Source of the DNA: Bacteroidales bacterium
Lineage (GTDB): Bacteria > Bacteroidota > Bacteroidia > Bacteroidales > GCA-2748055
Direction: 5' to 3'
DNA length: 37,911 nucleotides
Assembly: GCA_029210725.1 (NCBI GenBank)
Contig: JARGFM010000032.1
Coordinates: forward strand, 1 to 37,911
Of this stretch, positions 1 to 8,633 are shown piece after piece. Position 1 is the first letter of the stretch; every line of letters begins with the position of its first letter. The notes under the pieces are model-generated. The model was not told where the DNA came from, did no database searches, and saw nothing but the letters and a program-made list of their open reading frames with translations. A program made the translations under genes and the position numbers.

Positions 1-444
1 GTGACCAAACTCAACGATCACCTGGTTCAACTCACGTACGGTCTCATCATCCAATAGCGATACATTGTCAACAATGTTCTGGTAGCGCAATTCACGCCTT
101 TCGTAACCTAAGCCCCGCTCTATACCCATAATCTGACGGATCAGATAATCATGATTGGCAATATAATGCAGGTCTTCATAGCTGAGATTCTTGAGCAAGC
201 GTACCTGAGCCAGCACAAAGATTTGCCACAAAGCCAGACCAGGACGACCGGTTTGCTTCTTGCCTGCCATTACCCTGGCCTCCAGGATCTCAAACACCCG
301 TTCATTCCATTTTGGGGTGATGAAGATCTCTTTCAATGCGGAACACAATGCTGGATAGGCCCCACTTCTTTGCTGAGTGGTGATCTTCGTTTCACCAATG
401 GGGATGGTGCCAAGTTCCATATACTGTTCGAATCTCTTTCTCAT
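1..444 (-). CDS. ISNCY-type transposase, N-terminal part (cut by window edge)
   Basis: The minus strand reads open for 148 codons from an ATG at 444 to the window edge, so the C-terminal part lies outside. The protein begins MRKRFEQ and continues with ELGTIPIGETKI, a segment on expected product ends, KKQTGRPGLALWQ and a segment with NLSYEDLHYIANHDYLIRQI. This order is what I recall from the N-terminus of ISNCY-family transposases, which move an insertion sequence by DNA cleavage and strand transfer. The DDE residues would lie beyond the edge, so activity cannot be judged. The terminal inverted repeat should lie between about 445 and 620 but cannot be identified without the other end of the element. 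The identification rests on recognising the family N-terminus. Confidence 0.75.
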   Translation of the reverse strand, partial: MRKRFEQYMELGTIPIGETKITTQQRSGAYPALCSALKEIFITPKWNERVFEILEARVMAGKKQTGRPGLALWQIFVLAQVRLLKNLSYEDLHYIANHDYLIRQIMGIERGLGYERRELRYQNIVDNVSLLDDETVRELNQVIVEFGH

Positions 445-715
445 AATTGAACCTTGTTTGATGTGATGGCCGGAATATCCGAATCTCCTTTGCTTAACAC
501 CCTGAATATCTGTATATTCGGTGAATTATACAAGTGAAAAACACACTATATTCAAACAAGTTTTCAACATTAATTCATTGTGTGACAATTAATTGCAGGT
601 TTTCTTACAGACACTAAATAACTTATCCGATGGAAGCTGTTCCGTTGTTTTTGTCATGCCTCAGCATTGTGGGAGCCTCTGTACTGTTTGTTATAAGCAC
701 AGCCATCCTGCTGTG
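445..715. other. AT-rich spacer between the transposase and the kinase gene
   Basis: No convincing gene is seen here. The stretch should hold the outer end of the insertion sequence and the 3' flank of the minus-strand sugar operon. A six-base inverted repeat (CACAGC / GCTGTG) lies just beyond the kinase stop at about 700-717, but it has no T-tract, so I do not call a terminator. Confidence 0.4.
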
Positions 716-1804
716 TCAGGATAGTTTCCTGATTATTTCCCTGAGCTTATCCATTTTATCTTCCCCGTCCCTGGTCAGTTTGAGCTGGGCCCTGGTCCTG
801 ACCAGGTTGTGTTCCGGGTGTCTGACTTTGTAATAGCTGTCTCCATCGAGGTAATCGATCAGGAAGCGGACCGCCTGCATATAGGGAAAGAGCAGTCCGG
901 CATAGAGCAGGGCGTCTTTCTCAGTCTCCAGCAGGATTTCCCGGGTCGAATCCAGGAAGCCTGAAGCAAATGCCTCAAAGAGATCCAGGTCCATGGTCAC
1001 CCTGTCCAGGTTTTCATCATCTTCCTCTCCCGTATTGGTCAGGGTACGGATCCCGTCTCCGAAGTCGGAAGTCACGTAACCCGGTTGAATGGTGTCCAGG
1101 TCGATGACGCAGAGTCCTTTCCGTTCCTCGTCGAAGAGGACATTACTGATCTTGGTATCATTGTGCGTAACCCGGAGAGGGATGGCTCCTTTCTTCCCGA
1201 GTTCATGAATGGTCAGCATCATTTTTGCACGCGATTCCACATAAGCAATCTCTTCGGTCACCACCTTCAGTCGTCCGGCAGCATCCCTGCGGATACTCTC
1301 TTTCAGCTGGGTGAGCCTCCACTTCATGTTATGGAAATCGGGGATTACGGTTCCCACCTTTTCAGCCGGGAGATCGTTCAGCATGCTTGTGAATGCGCCA
1401 AAGGTATGTGCCCCCTGGTAGGCAATATCCGGATCGGTGGTGCTGTCAAAAACCAGGTGATTATCGATAAAACGGAGCACCCTCCAGAAATTTCCTTCCG
1501 GGTCCTTAAAAAAGGAACGGCCATCGGTGGTGGGTACGATAGTCAGGGAGCGCCTCTCCACCTCATCCGGGAAGTCTTTCCGGATCCTGGCCGCTACGTG
1601 ATCCGTTACCAGCACCATGTTTTGCATCAGTAGCGGCACATCTTTGAATACCTGGTGATTGACTCTCTGAAGGAGATAATCCGGCGCAGCATCCACCCTG
1701 TTCACCAGCCGGTAAGTGTCATTGATATGTCCGCCCCCATGTGCCTGGACTTTAGCTATGCTTCCCTCCGTGGCAAACCGGGCAGCAATTGTTTCAACTA
1801 TCAT
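716..1804 (-). CDS. nahK: N-acetylhexosamine 1-kinase-like phosphotransferase
   Basis: A 362-residue protein of the aminoglycoside-phosphotransferase fold, close to the length of known NahK enzymes (about 360). NahK phosphorylates GalNAc or GlcNAc at the anomeric carbon in the cytoplasm, feeding a nucleotidyltransferase. An N-terminal GGGHIND segment (residues 23-29) is followed by DYLLQRVNH. The catalytic loop THNDTKISN (213-221) carries the putative base Asp216 and metal ligand Asn221. The second metal-binding motif IDLDT is at 234-238, followed by SDFGDGIR. It is the last gene of a minus-strand operon, starting 3 nt after the ROK gene stop. The GH109-type GalNAcase and nucleotidyltransferase nearby fit a GalNAc or GlcNAc kinase role. 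Exact sugar specificity cannot be read from sequence. Confidence 0.85.
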   Translation of the reverse strand: MIVETIAARFATEGSIAKVQAHGGGHINDTYRLVNRVDAAPDYLLQRVNHQVFKDVPLLMQNMVLVTDHVAARIRKDFPDEVERRSLTIVPTTDGRSFFKDPEGNFWRVLRFIDNHLVFDSTTDPDIAYQGAHTFGAFTSMLNDLPAEKVGTVIPDFHNMKWRLTQLKESIRRDAAGRLKVVTEEIAYVESRAKMMLTIHELGKKGAIPLRVTHNDTKISNVLFDEERKGLCVIDLDTIQPGYVTSDFGDGIRTLTNTGEEDDENLDRVTMDLDLFEAFASGFLDSTREILLETEKDALLYAGLLFPYMQAVRFLIDYLDGDSYYKVRHPEHNLVRTRAQLKLTRDGEDKMDKLREIIRKLS

Positions 1805-1807
1805 TTT

Positions 1808-2656
1808 TTAGTCCATCTGTGAGATGCAAAGGGCTGCTGCACCGTAGAGTCCTGCATTATCGAGCTGGGCTTTAACCAGATCTACCTTGCTGCTGATCAT
1901 CGGTACCAGGAATTTGTCCACTTCCTCACGCAGGGGTTTTTCCAGCAGGTCCCAGGAATTAGCCACGGAACCTCCAATCACGAATGCTTCGGGAGCCAGG
2001 ACATACATCACAATACGAAGGAGCTCTCCGATGTTATGTGCCAGTTCGTCAAACACGGCCCGGGAATCCCGGTCGCCCGCCCTGGCTTTATTGTATAGCT
2101 CAATTCCGGTGGTTTTATACTTGTTTTTAAACAGAGCGGCGCTGCAAATATCCTCCGAGATCCCTCCGTGGAAGGGAACACAACCCAGTTCGCCGGCCCC
2201 GCCCATCAGACCGGTATGGATCTTCCGGTTGAGAATGATGCCTCCTCCCAGTCCGGTTCCCAGGGTAACCCCCACCAGGTTGTTGTATTTCTTTCCGGCA
2301 CCGTAATAGGTTTCCCCCAGGGCAAAGCAATTGGCATCATTGTTCTGGAAAGCGGGAAGATTGAATCTTTCCTCCACCCTGGGTTTTATGGCAAAACCGT
2401 TAAAGGAGGGGATGTTATTGATCTGAAGGATCTCACCGGTTTCCACATTCATAAATCCGGGCATTCCGATGCCGATTCCAATCACTTCATCGCTTATCAC
2501 AGCCTCGATGGCCTTATAAAGTGAATCCATGATTTCCGGGGCAGGACGGTCCGCACCTGTAGTAACTTCCGTGCGTTCAAGCAATTCATTTTCCGAAAAC
2601 CTGGCCGCTACGATAGAGGTGCCTCCAATATCTACTCCTATATATAACTTACTCAT
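1808..2656 (-). CDS. ROK-family sugar kinase
   Basis: A 282-residue ROK protein, probably an ATP-dependent cytoplasmic hexose or HexNAc kinase. It has the N-terminal phosphate loop DIGGTSIVAARF (residues 9-20), the GIGIGMPGF segment, the QNNDANCFALGE catalytic-Asp region and GVTLGTGLGGG for nucleotide binding. The usual ROK zinc site (His plus a CxCGxxGCxE motif) is absent: after GGAGELGCVPFHGG there is only a single later cysteine. That is known in some ROK kinases but makes the substrate harder to predict. There is no N-terminal helix-turn-helix, so it is a kinase-type ROK and not a repressor. Its ATG overlaps the transporter stop by four bases (ATGA), indicating translational coupling. It may supply a 6-phosphate branch beside the anomeric kinase. 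Confidence 0.85.
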   Translation of the reverse strand: MSKLYIGVDIGGTSIVAARFSENELLERTEVTTGADRPAPEIMDSLYKAIEAVISDEVIGIGIGMPGFMNVETGEILQINNIPSFNGFAIKPRVEERFNLPAFQNNDANCFALGETYYGAGKKYNNLVGVTLGTGLGGGIILNRKIHTGLMGGAGELGCVPFHGGISEDICSAALFKNKYKTTGIELYNKARAGDRDSRAVFDELAHNIGELLRIVMYVLAPEAFVIGGSVANSWDLLEKPLREEVDKFLVPMISSKVDLVKAQLDNAGLYGAAALCISQMD

Positions 2657-3897
2657 GATTTAGTCCTGATTTTATGTCCTGATATGGCAAAGTAGAGAAT
2701 AAATATATAACAGGGTACCATCACCCAGTAAGCGGTCTGGTAGTCTCCCACAAGAACCTCCTCGGTAGTCTTAACCGCATCTACAATCAAACCGAAAATA
2801 AGCGGAACAACTGCACCGCCCACGATGGCAGTTACAAGCAGGGAGGCTCCGGCCTTGGTGAATTTTCCAAGATCCTTCATGGCAAGGGGCCAGATGGCTG
2901 GCCACATCAGTGAATTGGAAAAGCTGGCAAGCAGCAAGGCAAAAAAGGCGAATCGTGCTGGCATATATATAACTAATATAGAGGAAATTACGCCCAGTAT
3001 AGCGAATGAGATCAGGGCTTTTTGCTGGGAGATGAACCTGGGGATGGCTATTACCCCGAAAATATAACCGGCGACCAGGCCCAGGGTCACAAATTTTGAA
3101 TACCCTTCCAGGTTAGGAGCATCCCCAAAGGTTGCCCGGGCAAAATCGATGATGGAGGCCATGGGCAGGGTTTCGATTCCCACATATACAAAAAGGGCAA
3201 AGACACCCAGCACGAGGTGGGGGAATTGCAGAACACTTGTTTTTCCGGCCGCATAAGATGATTCAGCGGCTTCCTCATCATCTTCTCCCACGGCTTTCAC
3301 TTCGGGAAGGGGGGCAAAGTAAACGAAGATGCCAAGGATAATCATGATCCCGGTGACAATATAGAAGGGCAGGATGATATCGTCCACATCCACTTTGGCC
3401 AGGTCGATAAACAAGCCCAGGAACAGGGGTGCCATCCACCAGGCCAGTTTGTTCATAATCCCCATCAGGCTCATGCGGACGGCAGCCGTGTCTTCAGGTC
3501 CCAGGATGGTGATATAGGGATTGACAGCACCCTGCAGCAGGGTGTTTCCTATACCTCCTACGAAAAGAGCAACCAGGAACAGCGGGAAGCTGACCGATTT
3601 GGAGGATGGGACAAACAGCCACATGCCGATCGCCATGATAAAGAAGGCGAACATCATGGCTCTCCGGTATCCGATCTTCTTAATTACCCATCCGGTTGGG
3701 CGGCCGAAGATCAGGAATGCAGAAAAAATGGCTGCTGTGACCAGGTACGATTGCCCGGTGGTCAGATCGAATGCCGATCGAAGCGCCGGGGTAAGGAATC
3801 CGCTGATTCCCACGCCAAAACCAATCATAAAAAATATGACGCCGACAATCATTAAGGGACCGACCGGGCCAACTTTAATTTTGCTCGAGTTGCTCAT
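2653..3897 (-). CDS. FucP-type MFS sugar transporter
   Basis: A 414-residue major facilitator protein with about twelve hydrophobic segments, resembling the FucP/GluP/NagP group of proton-coupled sugar importers. The N-terminal half has FFMIGFGVGISGFLTPAL and a GRPTGWVIKKIGYRRAMM loop, equivalent to the MFS A-motif between TM2 and TM3. An acidic cytoplasmic loop (EDDEEAAES) separates the two six-helix halves. It is the first gene of the minus-strand operon and translationally coupled to the ROK kinase. With a GH109-type GalNAcase nearby, GalNAc or GlcNAc import is the likeliest role, but glucose or galactose transport is possible. The start follows a 155-bp divergent AT-rich region. Confidence 0.85.
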   Translation of the reverse strand: MSNSSKIKVGPVGPLMIVGVIFFMIGFGVGISGFLTPALRSAFDLTTGQSYLVTAAIFSAFLIFGRPTGWVIKKIGYRRAMMFAFFIMAIGMWLFVPSSKSVSFPLFLVALFVGGIGNTLLQGAVNPYITILGPEDTAAVRMSLMGIMNKLAWWMAPLFLGLFIDLAKVDVDDIILPFYIVTGIMIILGIFVYFAPLPEVKAVGEDDEEAAESSYAAGKTSVLQFPHLVLGVFALFVYVGIETLPMASIIDFARATFGDAPNLEGYSKFVTLGLVAGYIFGVIAIPRFISQQKALISFAILGVISSILVIYMPARFAFFALLLASFSNSLMWPAIWPLAMKDLGKFTKAGASLLVTAIVGGAVVPLIFGLIVDAVKTTEEVLVGDYQTAYWVMVPCYIFILYFAISGHKIRTKS

Positions 3898-4052
3898 TTC
3901 AGGATATTTTAAAGTTTAGTTAGTCAAATGTGATCGCCGTAAAATTAATCTTTTCTTAATTATCTCAAATTTTTTAAACAGCTTATCGATTCTTGGAAAG
4001 CTAATAAGGGATAATTACATTTACCTTGTATTTTCTGACCTAAAATGATCAT
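3898..4052. promoter_or_regulatory. Divergent intergenic region between transporter operon and nucleotidyltransferase
   Basis: This AT-rich 155-bp gap must hold promoters for both the minus-strand transporter operon and the plus-strand nucleotidyltransferase. I see no perfect TAnnTTTG -7 box on either strand. TACCTTGT at about 4022 is a partial match for the plus strand. The call rests mainly on gene layout. Confidence 0.35.
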
Positions 4053-4961
4053 ATGCATACGACACTTTTAATTCTGGCAGCAGGAATGGGCAGCCGTTAC
4101 GGAGGGATGAAACAGGTGGACGCATTCGGACCAGGAGGTGAAACTATTACCGACTATTCCATTTATGATGCCCTTCATGGCGGATTTGAACATTTCGTTT
4201 TTGTGATCTCGCCAAAAATGGAGGAAGATTTTAAAACGAATTACCTCCGGAAATTTCCTGCTCATCTGAAAATTGATTATGTGATCCAGTCGCTGGATAA
4301 TCTTCCCGGGGGATACAGATTGCCTGAAGGTCGCGAGAAACCCTGGGGTACCGCCCATGCTGTTCTGATGGCGAAAGATGTGATCAGGGAGCCTTTTGCA
4401 GTGGTCAACGCGGATGACTATTATGGCAGGAAATCCTACAAGATCATGAATCATTTTCTCAAGCAGACTTCCTTGGAGGCACCGGGCAATTATTGCATGG
4501 TTGGATTTGAACTTCAAAAGACAGTTTCAGAACACGGATCCGTAGCCCGGGGAGTTTGCCAGGTAAACGAAAAAGGATATTTGACCGCGCTGGTGGAACG
4601 AACCAAAATTTTCCTGAAAGATGGAGGGATCGTATTTGAAGAGGAGGATGGGACCCTGCACCAGCTCGATCCCATGGACACCGTATCCATGAACCTCTTT
4701 GGGTTTACACCCGATTTTTTTCCGCATATCGAAGAGCAGTTCAGGGGATTTCTGAATAAAAATGCCGATAATCCGAAGGCTGAACTTTATATTCCTTATG
4801 TGGTGGACCATCTGATTGCTGCCGGAAAGGCAAAGATGTCAGTGCTGCAAACCCCGGAATCCTGGTTCGGGGTGACCTACCAGGAGGACAAACCCACTGT
4901 ACTGAAGGCGATCCGGGATCTGGTGGATGCCGGTGTGTATCCCGAATCTCTCTGGGGTTAA
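4053..4961 (+). CDS. Sugar-1-phosphate nucleotidyltransferase
   Basis: A 302-residue NTP-transferase-fold enzyme that would condense a sugar 1-phosphate with UTP (or another NTP) to give an NDP-sugar and pyrophosphate. The signature ILAAGMGSRYGGMKQ begins near residue 7 and corresponds to the GxGxR nucleotide-binding loop. PWGTAHAVLMAKD lies in the uracil and sugar contact region, and FAVVNADDYYG holds the metal-binding Asp. The enzyme is shorter than GlmU and lacks its acyltransferase beta-helix. It starts divergently from the transporter, ROK and NahK-like operon and is followed 50 bp later by the GH109 gene, so a UTP:GalNAc-1-P or GlcNAc-1-P role is a reasonable inference. A glucose-1-phosphate activity cannot be excluded. 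Confidence 0.8.
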   Translation: MHTTLLILAAGMGSRYGGMKQVDAFGPGGETITDYSIYDALHGGFEHFVFVISPKMEEDFKTNYLRKFPAHLKIDYVIQSLDNLPGGYRLPEGREKPWGTAHAVLMAKDVIREPFAVVNADDYYGRKSYKIMNHFLKQTSLEAPGNYCMVGFELQKTVSEHGSVARGVCQVNEKGYLTALVERTKIFLKDGGIVFEEEDGTLHQLDPMDTVSMNLFGFTPDFFPHIEEQFRGFLNKNADNPKAELYIPYVVDHLIAAGKAKMSVLQTPESWFGVTYQEDKPTVLKAIRDLVDAGVYPESLWG

Positions 4962-5011
4962 GGTTTTTTAATACTAACGGTTAGCCCGGCTATCCATCTA
5001 AACTTATATCC

Positions 5012-6367
5012 ATGCAAAGACGCGATTTTATCAGGACGGGGGCTCTTGCGGGAGCCGCCGCTGCCCTGCCATTGTCCCTGTTCGGGAGGACCACCACTGA
5101 AAAGGCCCGCATCGGCTTTATCGGAACCGGATTGCGGGGCAGGAACCATCTGAATAACCTGCTGATGAGGGATGACGTGCTTATTCCTGCCATTTGCGAT
5201 CTGGACCCGGATGCACTTGAAAAAGCTCAGGAACTCATTAAGAAGCAGGGTTTCCCCAGGGCGGAAACCTACAGCGGTGATCCTTTTGCCTACCAGGATT
5301 TGCTGCAGCGAAGCGATCTCGACGGGGTCATTATCTCCACTCCCTGGCTCTGGCATACCCGTATGTCGGTCGATGCCATGCGTGCCGGTAAATATGCGGG
5401 TGTCGAGGTCTCCGCTGCCAATACCCTGGAAGAGTGCTGGGACCTGGTGAATACCTACGAGCAGACCGGTGTACCGGTGATGATCCTTGAAAATGTTTGT
5501 TACCGCAGAGACGTGATGGCTGTTATGCAGATGGTTCGTGAAGGCCTTTTCGGAGAGTTGCTTCACGCCCGCTGCGGTTATCAGCACGATCTCAGGGGAG
5601 TCAAGTTTAACGATGGCCTCTCTGCCTACGGACCGGGAGTGGAGTTTGGAGAGAAAGGAATCTCCGAATCTGCCTGGCGCACCGTGCATTCCCTGTACCG
5701 GAATGGCGATGTTTATCCCACCCATGGAGTAGGGCCCATTGCAAATATGTTTAATATCAACCGCGGAAACAGGTTTGGGACGCTTACCTCCAGTGCCAGC
5801 AAAGCAGTGGGCCTGAACAGATATATTGTAAAGCATCCGAAGGGAGGGCCGCACCATCCCAATGCAAGCCTGAAATGGAAGCAGGGCGATGTGATCACCA
5901 CCACCCTGGAGACCACCAACGGGGAGACCATAATCGTGACTCATGATTGTAATTCGCCACGACCCTATTCCCTTGGTTTCAGGGTGCAGGGTTCGGCCGG
6001 TCTGACCGAATTTGACTACCACACCAAACGGATTTATGTAGAAGATGTAAGTCCCGCTCACAGCTGGGAGGAAATGGATGCCTATCTGGAGAAATACGAC
6101 CATCCGCTCTGGAAGAAACATGGAGCCTATGCCGAAGGAAGCGGACATGGCGGTATGGATTTTTTCGTGGACCATGCTTTCGTGGAGATCGTGAAAAGGA
6201 GGCTGGAGGCTCCCATGGATGCCTATGATGCAGCTGTCTGGAGTGCCATTACCCCTCTGTCGGAGCTTTCCATCGAAAACAACGGGGATCCCCAGGATTT
6301 CCCCGACTTCACCCGCGGCCGCTGGATGAACAGGAAGCCGGTCTTTGCGCTGGGAGACGATTTTTAG
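5012..6367 (+). CDS. GH109-type alpha-N-acetylgalactosaminidase (Gfo/Idh/MocA fold)
   Basis: A 451-residue exported protein that would remove terminal alpha-GalNAc from glycans through an NAD-dependent redox mechanism. It begins with a twin-arginine-like signal (QRRDFI at residues 2-7, then an Ala/Leu-rich core). The Rossmann motif FIGTGLRGRNH follows at about residue 36. Long segments match my memory of the Elizabethkingia GH109 enzyme: EVSAANTLEECWD, LENVCYRRDVMA, GGYQHDLR-like GCGYQHDLRGV, a YPTHGVGP motif with Tyr235 and His238, HGGMDFFVDHAFVE and a C-terminal FALGDDF. The length matches that family. These matches separate it from ordinary sugar dehydrogenases of the fold. It lies 50 bp after the nucleotidyltransferase and probably shares its transcript. 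The exact acceptor glycan is unknown. Confidence 0.85.
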   Translation: MQRRDFIRTGALAGAAAALPLSLFGRTTTEKARIGFIGTGLRGRNHLNNLLMRDDVLIPAICDLDPDALEKAQELIKKQGFPRAETYSGDPFAYQDLLQRSDLDGVIISTPWLWHTRMSVDAMRAGKYAGVEVSAANTLEECWDLVNTYEQTGVPVMILENVCYRRDVMAVMQMVREGLFGELLHARCGYQHDLRGVKFNDGLSAYGPGVEFGEKGISESAWRTVHSLYRNGDVYPTHGVGPIANMFNINRGNRFGTLTSSASKAVGLNRYIVKHPKGGPHHPNASLKWKQGDVITTTLETTNGETIIVTHDCNSPRPYSLGFRVQGSAGLTEFDYHTKRIYVEDVSPAHSWEEMDAYLEKYDHPLWKKHGAYAEGSGHGGMDFFVDHAFVEIVKRRLEAPMDAYDAAVWSAITPLSELSIENNGDPQDFPDFTRGRWMNRKPVFALGDDF

Positions 6368-6494
6368 CAGGCATTCACGGGCTTACCGCGCTGAATACGC
6401 ATGGCTGGTGGTCCACTCCTGTATTTGAGTCTTCTTAAGCGGGAAAAAATCTGTTCATACGAGAAAAAGCATAACTTTACCGGATCATTTTGCC

Positions 6495-8540
6495 ATGAGG
6501 ATCCTTACCCTGACATATCTGTTTGTGTTAGCTGTATCTGCACCTTCGAATCTTTTTGCGCAGGAGGAGCCGGTAGCAAGTAAAGGAGTCCTGGACCTGC
6601 GGGAATACGACTTCCATACTTCCGGAACAGTGGAGGTGAAGGGGGAATTTGAGTTCTACTGGAAGCAGATGATTAATCCTGCACTGGAAGGAGATTCCGG
6701 GGAAATGATTTATGCACGGGTACCCGGCTCGTGGACCAGTCTAAGAAAGGAACACCCGGAAGTAAGCCGCTTTGGATTTGCCACTTACAGATTGATCATT
6801 CTCTTACCGGAAAGAATGGATGAGCTGGCGTTAAGGATACAGGATGTATTATCAGCATCCGGGTATTTCTTAAATGGCAAGGCCATCGATTACCTGGGAT
6901 TTCCCGGAGTGAACAAATACCAGACGGTCATCAGATACAGCCGTCCGATGATGATAGGGAATGTGAATGGCCAGGAGGTGGAGCTCTTGATCCGGGTTTC
7001 CAATTTCGACAACCGGCTCAGCGGCATTGTGGGAGGGGTGACTATCGGGAAGGTCGGCCAGATGCAGGAAGCCCGGCAAAAGGATCTTTTCAGAGGTCAT
7101 TTCCTGATCGGGGCCTTTTTAATTATCGGAATCTATTTCCTGGGGCTCTACCTGATCAGAACGGAGCATTACCGGCTCTATTTTTCCATGCTGTGTTTTC
7201 TGATGGCCCTGAGGGTCGTGATGATCGTAGAGATCCCGGTGATCGAAACACTCAATCTGAACGGGCTTACGGCAGCGCGATTGGATTATCTCAATATTTA
7301 CTTTTTTGCGCCCTTCTTTATCCTGATGATCCGGTCGATCTTTCCCATTGAGTTTCCACAGCTGATCTACAGGGTTTCCATGTGGGTATCCACGGTATTT
7401 GTTATTATCGTCGTGGTTTCGCCCATCAGTCTTTTTTCCTTTACACTCCCTTTGTTCTTTGTTTTTTTTATTCTGCTCAGCGCTGTTTTTCTTTATGTGA
7501 TTCTTCTGGCCTGGAGCCGCGGACGAAGTCACGCTCCCGCTTATACCCTGGGATTGCTGATCCTGTTTTTCGGTACGCTGAATGATATGTTAAATGAGAT
7601 TGAGGTGATCGAAACGGCTTATGTGGTTCACTATACCATGTTCGTTTACCTCCTGGTTTATGCCTATATTTTTGCCGATAAGTCAAACTTTCTGCAGAAG
7701 AAAGCGCAAAAACTGGCGGACGAAATCAGTGAGGTGAAAAACCACCTGGAGGACCTGGTCGAGGAACGAACCACCGAGCTCCAGTCCGTCTCTAAGGAAC
7801 TAGGGCGGCAGAAGCTTAAACTGGAGACCACAAACCGTAATCTCGTTGAGGCCATGAATGCCAGGAACAGGCTGTTTGCCATTATCGGACATGATGTAAG
7901 GGCCCCTATCGGCTATAATCTTCAGGCCCTTGAGATGCTTATTGAAGATCCGGATATGGAAGAGAAAGAGAGGCTGGAACTTCTCAAAATGATGGCCACC
8001 TCCTCCGAGATCACCTACAATCTGCTGGATAATTTACTGGTATGGGGGAGGTCGCAAACCGGGAAGCTCAAGGCAACGCCGGTCCGGATGAAACTGAAAG
8101 ACCTGATCGATGAAAGCCTGGAGCTCATTGGTATTGGCTTGAAGGAGAAACACCTGAAGGTCGAGGTTTATGTCAGCGAGGAGCACTATGTGGAAGCAGA
8201 CCGGGACCAGCTCTATATTGTGATCAGAAACCTGATGAGTAATGCCATGAAGTTCACCCCCGAGAAGGGAAGTATCTATATCTCCTCAAAAAAGTTGAAC
8301 GGGGAAGTGGCTATCTCCGTTCGCGATACGGGGATCGGTATTCCGGAATCGATGCAGAATAAATTATTTGATACAAACGCACATGTTTCCACCAATGGAA
8401 CCAGAGGAGAGAAGGGCTCCGGACTTGGACTTGCCATTTGCCAGGAAATCATGCAGACCAATGGTGGCTGGATGAAAATTGACAGTAAATCCGGCAAGGG
8501 GACCACCATTACCCTGGGGGTCAAGGCAGCTAAACGTTAA
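6495..8540 (+). CDS. 7TMR-DISM sensor histidine kinase
   Basis: A 681-residue membrane histidine kinase. It has a signal peptide (about 1-22), a periplasmic beta-rich sensor domain of the 7TMR-DISM extracellular type (about 30-190), a block of about seven hydrophobic helices (about 200-395), a coiled coil (about 400-450), a HisKA domain with His466 in GHDVRAPI, and an ATPase domain with N-box NLMSNAMKF, DTGIGIPES and GSGLGLAI. The sensor domain in this family is jelly-roll-like and may bind carbohydrates, which would suit its place beside the GalNAc genes. There is no receiver domain and no response-regulator gene nearby, so its partner is encoded elsewhere. A near-match -7 box, TAACTTTA at 6472-6479, is only 15 bases from the ATG, so it is doubtful. 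Confidence 0.9.
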   Translation: MRILTLTYLFVLAVSAPSNLFAQEEPVASKGVLDLREYDFHTSGTVEVKGEFEFYWKQMINPALEGDSGEMIYARVPGSWTSLRKEHPEVSRFGFATYRLIILLPERMDELALRIQDVLSASGYFLNGKAIDYLGFPGVNKYQTVIRYSRPMMIGNVNGQEVELLIRVSNFDNRLSGIVGGVTIGKVGQMQEARQKDLFRGHFLIGAFLIIGIYFLGLYLIRTEHYRLYFSMLCFLMALRVVMIVEIPVIETLNLNGLTAARLDYLNIYFFAPFFILMIRSIFPIEFPQLIYRVSMWVSTVFVIIVVVSPISLFSFTLPLFFVFFILLSAVFLYVILLAWSRGRSHAPAYTLGLLILFFGTLNDMLNEIEVIETAYVVHYTMFVYLLVYAYIFADKSNFLQKKAQKLADEISEVKNHLEDLVEERTTELQSVSKELGRQKLKLETTNRNLVEAMNARNRLFAIIGHDVRAPIGYNLQALEMLIEDPDMEEKERLELLKMMATSSEITYNLLDNLLVWGRSQTGKLKATPVRMKLKDLIDESLELIGIGLKEKHLKVEVYVSEEHYVEADRDQLYIVIRNLMSNAMKFTPEKGSIYISSKKLNGEVAISVRDTGIGIPESMQNKLFDTNAHVSTNGTRGEKGSGLGLAICQEIMQTNGGWMKIDSKSGKGTTITLGVKAAKR

Positions 8541-8633
8541 GGCTGTTAAATAGTATTTACCGCTCTTCGGCAGACCAGGTTCATCTTTTCCACAGGGCTT
8601 CTTTTTTGTTTTGTTTTTACTAAATTTATACGC

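Noticed and set aside
151-450. Plus-strand reading frame of 99 codons at the left edge
   Set aside because: It is antisense to the transposase frame on the minus strand, which has recognisable family motifs. The plus-strand product has none.
4958-6175. Minus-strand reading frame of 405 codons
   Set aside because: It is antisense to the GH109-type gene, which carries clear family motifs and the expected length.
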